A DNA stretch of 64,000 nucleotides from Strigamia acuminata (Eukaryota > Arthropoda > Chilopoda > Geophilomorpha > Linotaeniidae): the NCBI GenBank assembly GCA_949358305.1, contig OX442324.1, positions 2,283,501 through 2,347,500 of the forward strand. The letters are read 5' to 3'. Of this stretch, positions 34,225 through 44,300 are shown piece after piece. The notes under the pieces are model-generated. The model was given only the letters and a program-made list of their open reading frames with translations, had not been told where the DNA came from and did no database searches. Made by a program: the position numbers and the translations under genes. Within the stretch, counting starts at the first letter, position 1; each line of letters begins with the position of its first letter.

Positions 34225-37209
34225 ACCCACTTCCTTTAAGCGCACCTACTAATTTGACTCTCCTAAGAATAATTAATGGACAAACTGCTGATTTTGGATG
34301 GCAACCTCTCCATTTAAGAACCCAGCAAGGAGATGTAAGAGGTTATAGGGTAAGAAATCAAACCATCAATGGAGCAAACATCAGATGTGGCACCTTGACA
34401 AACTCAGCATTTTCATCTGTTGGCTAACCTAACTAAACCTAACCTAACGTGAAACCTAACCTAGGTGCAAATTCTATACAGGTATCTCTTGAATTACGTA
34501 ATTAATTGGTTCTGTAACATCATCGTTGAAAGCGAATTAGCATTGAAATTCAATTGTCCATCTGTAGACAAGGCCATCTTAACCATTGGGCTAACTGGGC
34601 ACAGAGGGACGCCAGGCGCCTACTATAAGCGGCCGTCCATAAATTACGTAACGCAAAATTTGGGATTTTTAGACCCCCTCTGTAACATGGTCGTAACAAA
34701 TTACCGAGTCCCCCACCCCCTAATTACGTAACAAAACTGAAATCTTCCCCCAAATTTTCCAAAAAACATTTTAATTATTTAAAATTTAAATTTTTTTTTA
34801 CATGGAACGTAACAAAATTTGAACCCCCCCCCCCCCCCCCACCCTTGGTGCGTTGCGTAATTTATGGATGGCCCCTAAGAAGTTTTCTTAAGTGTTCGAT
34901 AAATGTAAAAATGATTTTTTTTAAATTACCGGTACGACAAGGGGCATGCCTGATTTCTTTTAGCCCAGGACGCTGAAAATTGTTCGGAGGGCCCTCCCTG
35001 TCTGTCGAGTTGTCAACACTGAATTGTCCCCAATCGCGGTTTCACGTGGATTTGCAAGGTCGTTGATTGCTGCATTGTGTTTGTTGCAATTGTGTTAGGA
35101 ACACACAGGCTTTATTTAGCCTTGTTCTAAAATGTTTTTGGGAAAAGCAATAAAAGATGACGAAAGAAAAGAGGAGAGGAGAGGAATACATGTATTTGTT
35201 GCTTTCAAAATAGTGACGGGAGGTGCTGAGTTTGTCTTAACCTTTACAAAAGTGAGTGCGTGCAATCTTCGTCACATGAAATGTTTAAGCCAACTGAATC
35301 TAGCATGAACATTTGATGTGACTGGGATTGCACATACGCTTAGAAGTTTACTTTATCTTTAGATTCAAACATGGTCTGATATAATTGACACGATGCAGGA
35401 AACAATTGTTGGTCCTTTGAGTTCTAAAGCACGTATAAATACATTTACACCTTTCACCATAAATTATGTTCGCATGCATCCATTTACTGATAATATCGAC
35501 GGTCCATCCACCAATGTCATATCATTTGAGGCATCTGAAAGCAGTAACACTTGTATCAAGAATAAATGAGGTTGAACGAATTGGAAAGAACCCTGTTTTG
35601 GAATACACGAAGGCGTGGGTTTTCTCAGAATTTATCATGCAGTCGACCAGAAAATCGAATTTTTCAAGTCTGTGGTTTGGATTTCTTGGTATGACAAGTT
35701 GGTATGACATCAGACTGTACGTATACTCTTTCCGCACTCAAGAAGAGCCCTGGAAGCTGGGCTCCCATTGGCCTAGTCTGATTACTCAGAACTGTATATA
35801 GTTATAGTTGAAGTTCTACTACAAGGAAAAGTAGTTCCTTATAATGCATTTCTGGTGTTTTGGGTCTTTTTTTTTATGTATCACTACACAAGTGATATGG
35901 CTTGGCCAATGGGAGCCAAGATTCCAGGGCTCTTCTTGAGTGCGGAAAGAGTATAGTGATGCTTTCCCATTGGAATAGGAATGAAGGGTACCACTTATGG
36001 CTACATTGCCAGAATTTTTTAATTGATGCACTCGATGCATTCAAATCTCAAACGATGAATCGTCTTCTTAAAGAAGTCACTTAAGCATCTCTAAAAACGG
36101 GGTGCGCCTTACAATAGATGGCATCTTAAAGATGGGTTCCCACCTTTAGAACGACCCAGCCTAGATTTGCCCCCCTCTCGCCCCCTCTAACAGTTTATTA
36201 TAGAGGTCGCATAAAACTGCCAGCACTAACAAAAATATTGGAAGCACTGAAGAGCACTAATCACGATTGTCAGTCAAGTTGTTTGATCCAATAGATAGTA
36301 GAATTTCAAAACAGGCAGTAAAAGAAATTCTTCCAACCTCACATGTTCTTGAGTATGGGTCATATAGTCTACATAATGCACAAAGTACTCAGCTACCTAG
36401 CTATTGCCTCTGTTTTAGCTCCTGGTCCAGTGGTGTCATTCGAAGCTGTACCAATGAGTACACGCAGTATCTACTTGAAATGGAGAAGACCATTGAATGC
36501 CAATGGAATTCTTACAGGCTATAACATATACTTCGCTAAGAAAACTAAGACGAAAACTTATGGTTCTTCGGTAGATACGAAAAGATCAATTGGTGATCCT
36601 TGGGTTATAGGAGTAAGGATTACAAACTTGGATGTCAATACAAAATATCGTTTTATGATTCGCGCTACCACTGTCGTTGGAGAAGGAACGCCGTTCCTGA
36701 CTGAAGGTGCTACTGAACGTTCATCAATGAAGCCGGATCCTCCACATTTCATTTGGCATCCTTTGCCAAGCATTAATGGCAAGGCCGCTATTAAAGTCAT
36801 TTGGATGCCTGATGATGAAGGAGGTCACATTGGAGATGAATTTCTCTTGGCTTATAGAGAAGAAGGTTTGGTGGATTCAGGGGTGTGGGTGGTTGAGTTT
36901 TTATCTAACGTTGTTTTCGCTTGATTTACAGGACAAACGCAGTGGCAGCAGGTTGAACCTGATGGAGTCTGGGACGAAATTGTTCTGAAGAATTTGACTA
37001 GTTCAGCTAAATATGCTTTGAGAATGGTGGTGATAGATGGAGAGTTTGCAAGTCGGAGTAATGTTATGATTGTCAAGACGGCTGAGAAGGAACAACGGGT
37101 TTCAACGCCGTCTCCTAAAATGTCCACTGGAGCAGGTGGCAACTCATCTTCCGATGCATTATCACTAAAAATATTGGTCAAATGTTTATCCGAACAAATG
37201 CTGGATTGA
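34225..37209 (+). CDS. Neuroglian-type FN3 domains, truncated gene
   Basis: Four exons, 34225-34349, 35363-35543, 36419-36865 and 36932-37209, join in phase. They encode three FN3 domains: APTNLTLLR to YRIQTWSD to TINYVRM; TPGPVVSFEA to LKWRRPLNANGILTGYNIYF; and PDPPHFIWHPLP to YALRMVVIDGE. The sequence resembles the last three FN3 domains of arthropod neuroglian/L1CAM, a neural adhesion protein. The upstream Ig domains, the transmembrane helix and the FIGQY tail are absent: after the last FN3 a 40-residue low-complexity tail ends at TGA 37207. The first exon begins at an acceptor and has no start codon. It may be a partial duplicate, a pseudogene, or the tail of a secreted paralogue whose 5' exons are misplaced. 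Confidence 0.75.
34424..34464. repeat. Interstitial (CCTAA)n tract
   Basis: Degenerate run of CTAAC/CCTAA units, the complement of the arthropod TTAGG telomere repeat, 75 bases after the first FN3 exon. Confidence 0.6.
34631..34876. mobile_element. GGCCGTCCATAAATTACG MITE
   Basis: Left GGCCGTCCATAAATTACGTA and right CGTAATTTATGGATGGCC are inverted. The GGCCGTCCATAAATTACGT end is widespread among arthropod miniature elements as I recall. It contains a run of about 17 C at 34826-34842. Lies in an intron of the neuroglian-like exons. Confidence 0.8.
35722..35955. mobile_element. TATACTC fold-back MITE, copy D
   Basis: Arms from TATACTCTTTCCGCACTCAA through AGAGCCCTGGAA to CTCCCATTGGCC pair with each other over about 55 bp. 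The interior (read on the minus strand) carries the same TCACTTGTGTAGTGA and ACACCAGAAATG blocks as copies A-C. Its arm tip differs from all others. Confidence 0.88.
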
Positions 37210-37566
37210 ACGAAAAGAAGTTCCTTATTTATGCAACATGTTGTGTACATCTTCGAAACTGTATAATCCAATTTAATGAATCGCTTTTTGAATCCATGTG
37301 TACTTTATCTATTCCTTATTTAATTTGTGTTACGGTACTGTAATACGCTCAGGGCCTCTGTATGCGTAAGGCCAACTGTAGGCGTAGTGCCTATAGGGTC
37401 TATAAACCAGTGGCGGACTCAGGATTTTATGTTAGCAGGGATTCAGGGCGTTCATTTTACTTTCAAGATTAATAAAAAAAATTGTAATAAATGCGTGCAA
37501 ATGATAAAAATTCATAAAACTTCATAAAACTTCAGACAAAGGCCTCGCAATGGACTCAACAAATAG

Positions 37567-37694
37567 GTTCGTTATAACGAAAGTTCGTTATAACGAAAGT
37601 TCGTTATAACGAAAGTTCGTTATAACGAAAGTTCGTTATAACGAAAGTTCGTTATAACGAAAGTTCGTTATAACGAAAGTTCGTTATAACGAAA
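37567..37694. repeat. 16-bp tandem repeat of a palindrome, eight copies
   Basis: Unit GTTCGTTATAACGAAA repeated eight times; each contains the perfect palindrome TTCGTTATAACGAA. Diverged units continue to about 37805 with TTCGTTATAACGAAAT and GTTCGTTATAA. The array can form a ladder of short hairpins. Confidence 0.95.
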
Positions 37695-38749
37695 ATTTGT
37701 TATATCAAAACTTGTTAACATGGTGTTTTATGGCCAACAAGCCAACCAAGCCATTTTTAAGAATTCGTTATAACGAAATATTTGTTATATCGCGGTTCGT
37801 TATAAGCTTATATAACAAAAGCTAGCGAGCGGGGTCCTTTGTCCTTTTGTTTTCTTGTGTATAATAAGCATTAGAAACCATGTTAAATGCATGCATGTGA
37901 TGTGATAGGCAGTTAGAATTTGACATCAACATACCAGTGCAATGTATAATGTTTATGTTTGGAATGTATTTATTCGATCAAGTGGACTGGAATGTTAGGA
38001 CCTAGGGCGCCGTTTATTCATGTGCATTGGAACGTTCGTTCCAACGTTTCTTTCCTACCGTACTTACAGGTTAGGGTGCATGAATTTATGTGGATTGGAA
38101 TGTTTATTGGTAAAAATGCATGGTGTCATTCAGGGACAGTCTCAAGTAGGAAAGTGCACTGGCACATTCACAGAGTAAAACTAAATTGATGGAAATCTGT
38201 AATCTGATAAATCCATGTAAAGTTTTCGAAAGATCTCGTTTAATCTGCTTGAAGGGTCATGGCCAGGTGACTCTGAATACCAGAAATCTTGTGGTAACAC
38301 TTTTTTCATCTTGTAGCACGAGTACATGCAATAATGGCTAACAAGTCGTGCTAATTCTCATGTGTAAATTCTCTGCTGAATGCTGTTATCGTTGCTTGCA
38401 CTTTGTTCAGAGATAAGCAAATCAAGATAGGCAAATGTAAAAATAAAAAGTAATGGGATATGCAGTAAGGTGGTGTGCTTTTGGAGGGGGCCGACATTTG
38501 CTATAAATCTCGTTTGATGGTTCGCTAAATCCCTTATAAATCTCTAATAAATCTGAAAATGTGTACATTTTTAATAAGTCTTTAAATCTCTAAATCAAAC
38601 ATTAAATCTCAAATTTGCACATGAAATTGTTTTAAATCTTTAAATGCAAAATATCAAGAATTTAGATTAAATCTTGATATAAATCTGTAAACCTCAAAAT
38701 AAATCTATAAATCCCAACAAAATCTGTAAATTCTGAATACATCAATCAA

Positions 38750-39080
38750 TATTGACAAATCTTCAAATTCATAAATCTCAAATAAATCAATAAATCTCAA
38801 ATAAATCCATAAATCTCAAATAAATCCATAAATCTCAAAATCAATCAATAAATCTCAAAATCAATCAATAAATCTCAAAATCAATCAATAAATCTCAAAA
38901 TCAATCAATAAATCTCAAAATAAATCAATAAATTTTAAAATAAATCAATAAATCTTAAAATCAATCAATGAATCTCAAAATCAATCAATAAATCTCAAAA
39001 TCAATCCATAAATCTAAAAAAAAATAACTTAACAAATTTCAAAATAAATTTATAAATATCAAATAAATGTCTAAATCCTA
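38750..39080. repeat. AT-rich 20-bp tandem array
   Basis: Units like ATAAATCTCAAAATCAATCA, regular between about 38830 and 39010 and decaying on both sides. The TAAATCT hexamer theme extends left to about 38500. Confidence 0.85.
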
Positions 39081-39595
39081 AATAAATCAATTTTTTTTTC
39101 AAATCCTTAAAACCATTAATCTTTCTTAAATATAGCGATTTATAAATCTCATCAACGAAAATTGCTAATGTCCTCCCTCTCTCGGTTTCTGGTACTTGCA
39201 CACCACGCAAAAACCAGATGTCTTGTCTGGACACACTTTAAACTAAAACCAGACTTTCTTCTTTTCCCTACTAAAATTGAATACACAAAGTAAAGGACCC
39301 GTCCGGCAACTGGGGATCTGGATTTAATTTCTGGTTCTTTCGGGGTGCGGGACGATTCGTTTTTTTAAAAAAAAAATGGCGGTTAATTGATGTTTTCACA
39401 AAAAAGGGCTAACTTAGTTTTATTGCTTGTCGCTTGGTGCGCTCGTGCCGTGCGACAAACAGAAATGAAGTGAAACTTGAAAAGCTATTGATCTAAATGA
39501 AGAATGAATAAAATTAATTCGGAATCTTGATAAGATCAATATTCCTGCTTTGTTATTAGAGTTTAAATACTCTTTTATGCACGTTTTCTCTCACC

Positions 39596-39667
39596 TCCCA
39601 TGTGGTCTAGTGGCTAGGATACCTGGCTTTCACCCAGGAGGCCCGGGTTCGATTCCCGGCATGGGAA
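39596..39667 (+). tRNA. tRNA-Glu (anticodon UUC)
   Basis: 72 nt. Acceptor stem TCCCATG pairs with CATGGGA, then discriminator A. Anticodon stem CCTGG/CCAGG closes a CTTTCAC loop, anticodon TTC at 39629-39631. T-arm CCGGGTTCGATTCCCGG contains the B box. No intron. A T-rich run from 39670 serves as Pol III terminator. All stems are intact, so it is likely functional. Confidence 0.97.
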
Positions 39668-41265
39668 TTATTTTTTGTTCATTTATTTATTTATTTATTT
39701 ATTTATTTATTTTATTTTATTTTGATTTTTTATTTGTTTGTTTTGTTATTTTTTTTAAAAAGCCAAACCATGAAACTCGAATTGATTTTCTAGTCCGGAT
39801 TTTATTCCAGTCTCAAATTATATGCTTTGAAAAGGACACACCCAGATGACATTGATTTATAATTCACACTTATAAAATTAAAAAATTGTAAAGGATAAAG
39901 GATCTGGTCTAATTTGTATTTGATATTTTGATTTTTCACCAGTTTTTGGATTTTTTTGTTTTCTAAATTTCTTAAAACTTTAATTTCGTATTTTATCAGA
40001 AAGTTTAAATTTGCAGGCGTTTTTCAAGTGGATTTTTTTCTGTAAACAAAGAGATAAAAAGACTAATTTTATAGTGAAAGATCATCTGGTTTTTAACAAA
40101 AATGGGTTAGGAACTTATGCAAATATAATAAAAATTAATAATAAAATAAAAATAATAAAAATTCCAAAAAAACTATTCGAATTATCGAAGAAATTTTTTA
40201 AAATAAAATAATAATATTTTTTTAAAATCTTATTTTTTGATCTAAAATTTAAAAATTCAACTTTTTATGTGGTTTCGTCAAAGTTTCATGAATACAACGG
40301 AAACCAGCTGATGTTTTCAACTTTCACCATTCAATAAATTCACGCAAGTGAAAAACAAATTTGAATAGAAAATATTTATTCATTTATTTATTTATTTATT
40401 TATTTTTCATGTCAATTTCTTAATCTTTTCCCATGATTCACAGAGGAAATATTTAAAAATTCACATCTCAATGACCTCCATTTAGTCTCCCACCAATTAA
40501 GAAATAAAAACAAACCGGAAATGAATCTCAAAACCAATATTAAATCGTGTCTGTCTGCAAATTTACTCGAATTTTATTCCGCTTGAACAAGTAAGGAAAT
40601 ACGAATTTGTTCCAGTGGGAAGTTTCGCTTCCTAATGTCCATCACCCTCAAGGTCATCCATCCTTACAAGGACGGAACCGTCACCTTAATGCTAAATAAA
40701 ACGAAGGAAATTCATTTCCACATTTCCAACTTTTATTTATTTCCACAAGAAAAAATAAATAAAACACCAATCGCAAATTCATACATTATAAAAAAAAAAA
40801 GAAAAACACACAAGTGACATCACATGACCACGTGACATCACTCCCAAAAGCACATTCCTATGTTCGTGTGAAAGTTTGTGTGGGCGTCGCACCAATCAGA
40901 GTGCAGCAACCACTGCTTCACAGCCCCTTTGACTCATATCACGTTTGAACATTAGAGAGAGAACATTTCTCGAACCGATGTGAATTTCAACCGCCAATTT
41001 TTCAACAAATGCAATTTTTCCATTTTCCTCACTGAGAATGGAATTTTAAAACCGAAAAAAAAGTAAGTTTTTCAACTCCTTTTTTCTTTTTTTCTTTTTA
41101 TTCACGAAATTTAAAATTTTTTAAATAGAAAAACAAAAATGTACATTTTTCATAATTTTTCCATCTGTTTTTATTTATTTATTTATTTATTTTTAATATT
41201 TAATATTTATTTTTCGAAGGTGATGGTTATTTATCTGTTGTATCTACGGAAGACCTGAAGGGGAC
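39668..41265. other. Intergenic, upstream of adhesion GPCR
   Basis: Very AT-rich with (ATTT)n-type runs at 39684-39720, 40378-40405 and 41170-41190. No gene. The promoter and 5' UTR of the GPCR are expected in the last few hundred bases, but I cannot point to a core promoter. Confidence 0.6.
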
Positions 41266-41311
41266 ATGGCGGTTTTGTTTCTGGTCATTTTATTTACTGT
41301 TTTCAGTCAAG
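41266..41311 (+). CDS. Adhesion GPCR exon 1, signal peptide
   Basis: GGACATGGCGG start context, then [15 protein letters not shown] and a split codon. Short, hydrophobic, ends at a consensus-like donor GTAATT. It joins 42817 in phase (Ala). The longer open frame starting at 42624 would use intronic sequence and has no better start, so I prefer this exon. Confidence 0.8.
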
Positions 41312-44300
41312 GTAATTAATTAATTAATTTTTTTAAAAAAATTAGAGAATTAAAAAGAAATTTATTTTCGTTGGAAATGAATTTTTATTTATTTCTTTTA
41401 AATGATGTGGATGGTTTAAGGTGTAATCAAAGGTTAATCCTAAAAACCGTTCTTTATGACTAGTTTCAACACCAAGCAATAAAAAAATATTTCTGCAATA
41501 AAAATTGCGGAGATATAAAAATCCAAATCTAATTGAAAAAAAAAAACTTTTATTGTACATAGTTACATTTTATGGAACTAAATTAATCCTTAGAAAGGAA
41601 CAAGGAACCCTTTGTTTCTTTTTTTCTTTTTTTTTAATTTATTTATTTCCACCTTGAAAAAAGAAAAAATTGGAAACTTGATTTGCATGGAGAATTATGT
41701 ATATTAAGTTACACCTGTTTCTAAAATGAAGAAAAAAAAATGGATTAAGTTGTTTAATGGTCATTTTCAGGGATTTTAGTGCCATTTGATGAGGGGGGAA
41801 AGGAAAAATAAATATAAAATTTTAAAATTGAACTGATTTTTTGTCTTTTTTCTTACATATACAAAAAAAACTATAAATATCGAATGTCCTTGGATTTCCA
41901 GAACTGTCACTGAGTTTGAGAATAAGAAATGTCAAGGATTTTCTTTTCCCCTCCATCAATTTATCCAATCAATAATTGATAGTAATTAATAAGGGATTTC
42001 ATAAATGACCCGCTGAAGGCGTCGAAGTGACAATCCTGCATTATTGAGGACCCACGCCAGGTCCAAGTGATTATTTTGCATGTCACATGACTTTATTTAT
42101 TTAATAATTCGCAAAAAACTCTCTTTTTCTTAGTTTAAGCATTCTTCAGCACTAACAACTCCTTTTCAGACGATTATACATAAGTACAGAAGTGCTGAAG
42201 TTGGCCCACACAGGTCACATGATAATTGCTTCAGCAGAATAATCGTCATTTTTGAAACCCCTTAATATGTCATTAGTAAATTGCAAATGGCTGAAATATA
42301 TATATTTTTTTATTTATCTCGCAATTTGAAGTGTGTGCAAATCCGTGTTTCCTGTTTGCGAGCGCTTTAAGTTGCCAACGATCCGTTAAACTTGCCCAAT
42401 GCAATGTAAACACATTGACAGACGAACGACAGCGATGGAGAAAAAGTTAAATTCTCCGTTGCTGTTGGTTACGGATAAAGGGCTATAGTGTTGGTTAACC
42501 GAGATTTTCTCCACATGTTACGTTGACGACAGCATGTGAATTAAATTGCTCGTAAACGTATGCGTGTTTGCAGTCTTGTTTAGCTTTTTAAACGATTCGC
42601 TTCGCGTCACTTGAAACGACATCTTGAAGCGCATGAATCACGAATGCACAAGGACGATGCGTTTTTTTCCCTCCATTTTTGTTTTTATTTGTATTTTTAT
42701 TTTTTTAAATTTGAAACGGAAAAATGAAATGTTTATTTATTCAAGCAATATGCAGATGATGAATTTTGTTAGTTCTACTTGTAGTGTACAATTGATGTTT
42801 TGTGTTTTAACTATAGCATTTGCCAAGTTGGAGTTTTTACCATTTCGTCACCAGGTTCGTTTACACTACAATGCACCGCCGGATTTGCTGGTAACACGGG
42901 TGAGGGCGGTTAATGTGGCCCGACCGGATGCAGAAATATTGTACAGTTTGCACGAGGTGCATAATTACGAGTATTTCCGAGTAGAGAGCGCAACCGGAAA
43001 TGTATACACGAAGGATTATGTTTATCTTCGAATCGGGAATAACTTGACGATAATGGTCGTGGCTTACGACCAAGAAGAAGCCATTGTCAAGCAGGTGGAG
43101 ATCCGGATCACAGAGTATAATCGACAGAGACCAGCTTTTGTGTATGACATTTATAGAACCGAGGTAAATTTCTTTTCATCTCGTTTGATTTATGTTGTCA
43201 GTCACATTTCTCTTGAATGATTTATCGCTTTGGTCATCAATTTCGGAAGGTGGCACGCCTTTTTTCACTTGAAAATATAAATCTGAGTAATACAACGACT
43301 AGAAACTTCTCATTTTGAATTGTACTGTATCAGAATTATTTTCGCTCTGAAAATGTTTGCAAAATGGAAATTTCTAGTCGCAAGGACCTTGAAATGTTGG
43401 CTTATTTTTGCAAAATGACAAAATGTGTGTTTTTTGCTAATTATTTGGATAAGTAGTTGTTGCAATTGCATAAAATTGAATACTGTTATGATAAGATGTT
43501 GTGCAACTCTTTTTTGTGTCTGCAACGGTTTATTAACAGTTTTTGAATCAATAGCCATCTGTCTACACACAGCACTTGGTAGTATAGATATCATGTTTTG
43601 ATCCTAATTGCCTAATGATGTCCTAGATCAATTTGGGACATTCATAAAAGATTCATGCGTTAAATAACGTGTTCTTGGAATATACTATGAATACCCATTG
43701 AGAATACCGTATTTTCTCGATTAAGAGTCGCCCTCGAATATAGCTGCGCCTCAGAAAGGCGGTTTGAAATAAGAGCCGCGGCTACTATTCGAGGGCTTCT
43801 GTAACCAAACAGGAAACGGTTAATGAAACATTTGTCGATGATGATGGTTATTTAGATAGAAAATTTTAAAAAAAGTGAAATTTCAATGGAAAAAGTGAAA
43901 TTTCAATGGAAAAAGTGAAATTTCAATGGAAAAAGTGAAATTTCAATGGAAAAAAGTGAAATTTCAATGGAAAAAAGTGAAATTTTAATGAAAAAATTAA
44001 AATTTTAATCAAAAAATTAAAATTTTAATCAAAAAATTAAAATTTTAATCAAAAAATTAAAATTTTAATCAAAAAATTAAAATTTTAATCAAGAGATTAA
44101 AATTCTAATGAAAAAATTAAAATTTTAATCAAGAGATTAAAATTCTAATGGAAAAAATTAAAATTTCAATCCAGATATGGTAAACAATTGCAATAAGAGC
44201 CGCCCTCGATTAAGAGCCGTGGCTCTTATTCGAGAAAATACAGTAGTCTATATTTTTTTGCCTACTATTTTCTGTCGAAATAAGGGGAAGTGACGTCATA

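Larger units (their letters stand above)
37210..39595. other. Intergenic with two tandem arrays
   Basis: No gene. It holds the 16-bp palindromic array (37567-37694) and the AAATCTCAAAATCAATC-type array (about 38750-39080), plus a hAT-like end at 37410. The frame at 37959-38189 is not protein-like. Confidence 0.6.

Noticed and set aside
35466-35801. 111-codon plus-strand frame
   Set aside because: It overlaps a real FN3 exon in another frame and runs into a fold-back element.
42624-42816. Extended N-terminus of the cadherin exon frame
   Set aside because: The open frame runs back through a T-rich tract and an acceptor AG at 42815-42816; the signal-peptide exon at 41266-41311 joins in phase and is a better start.
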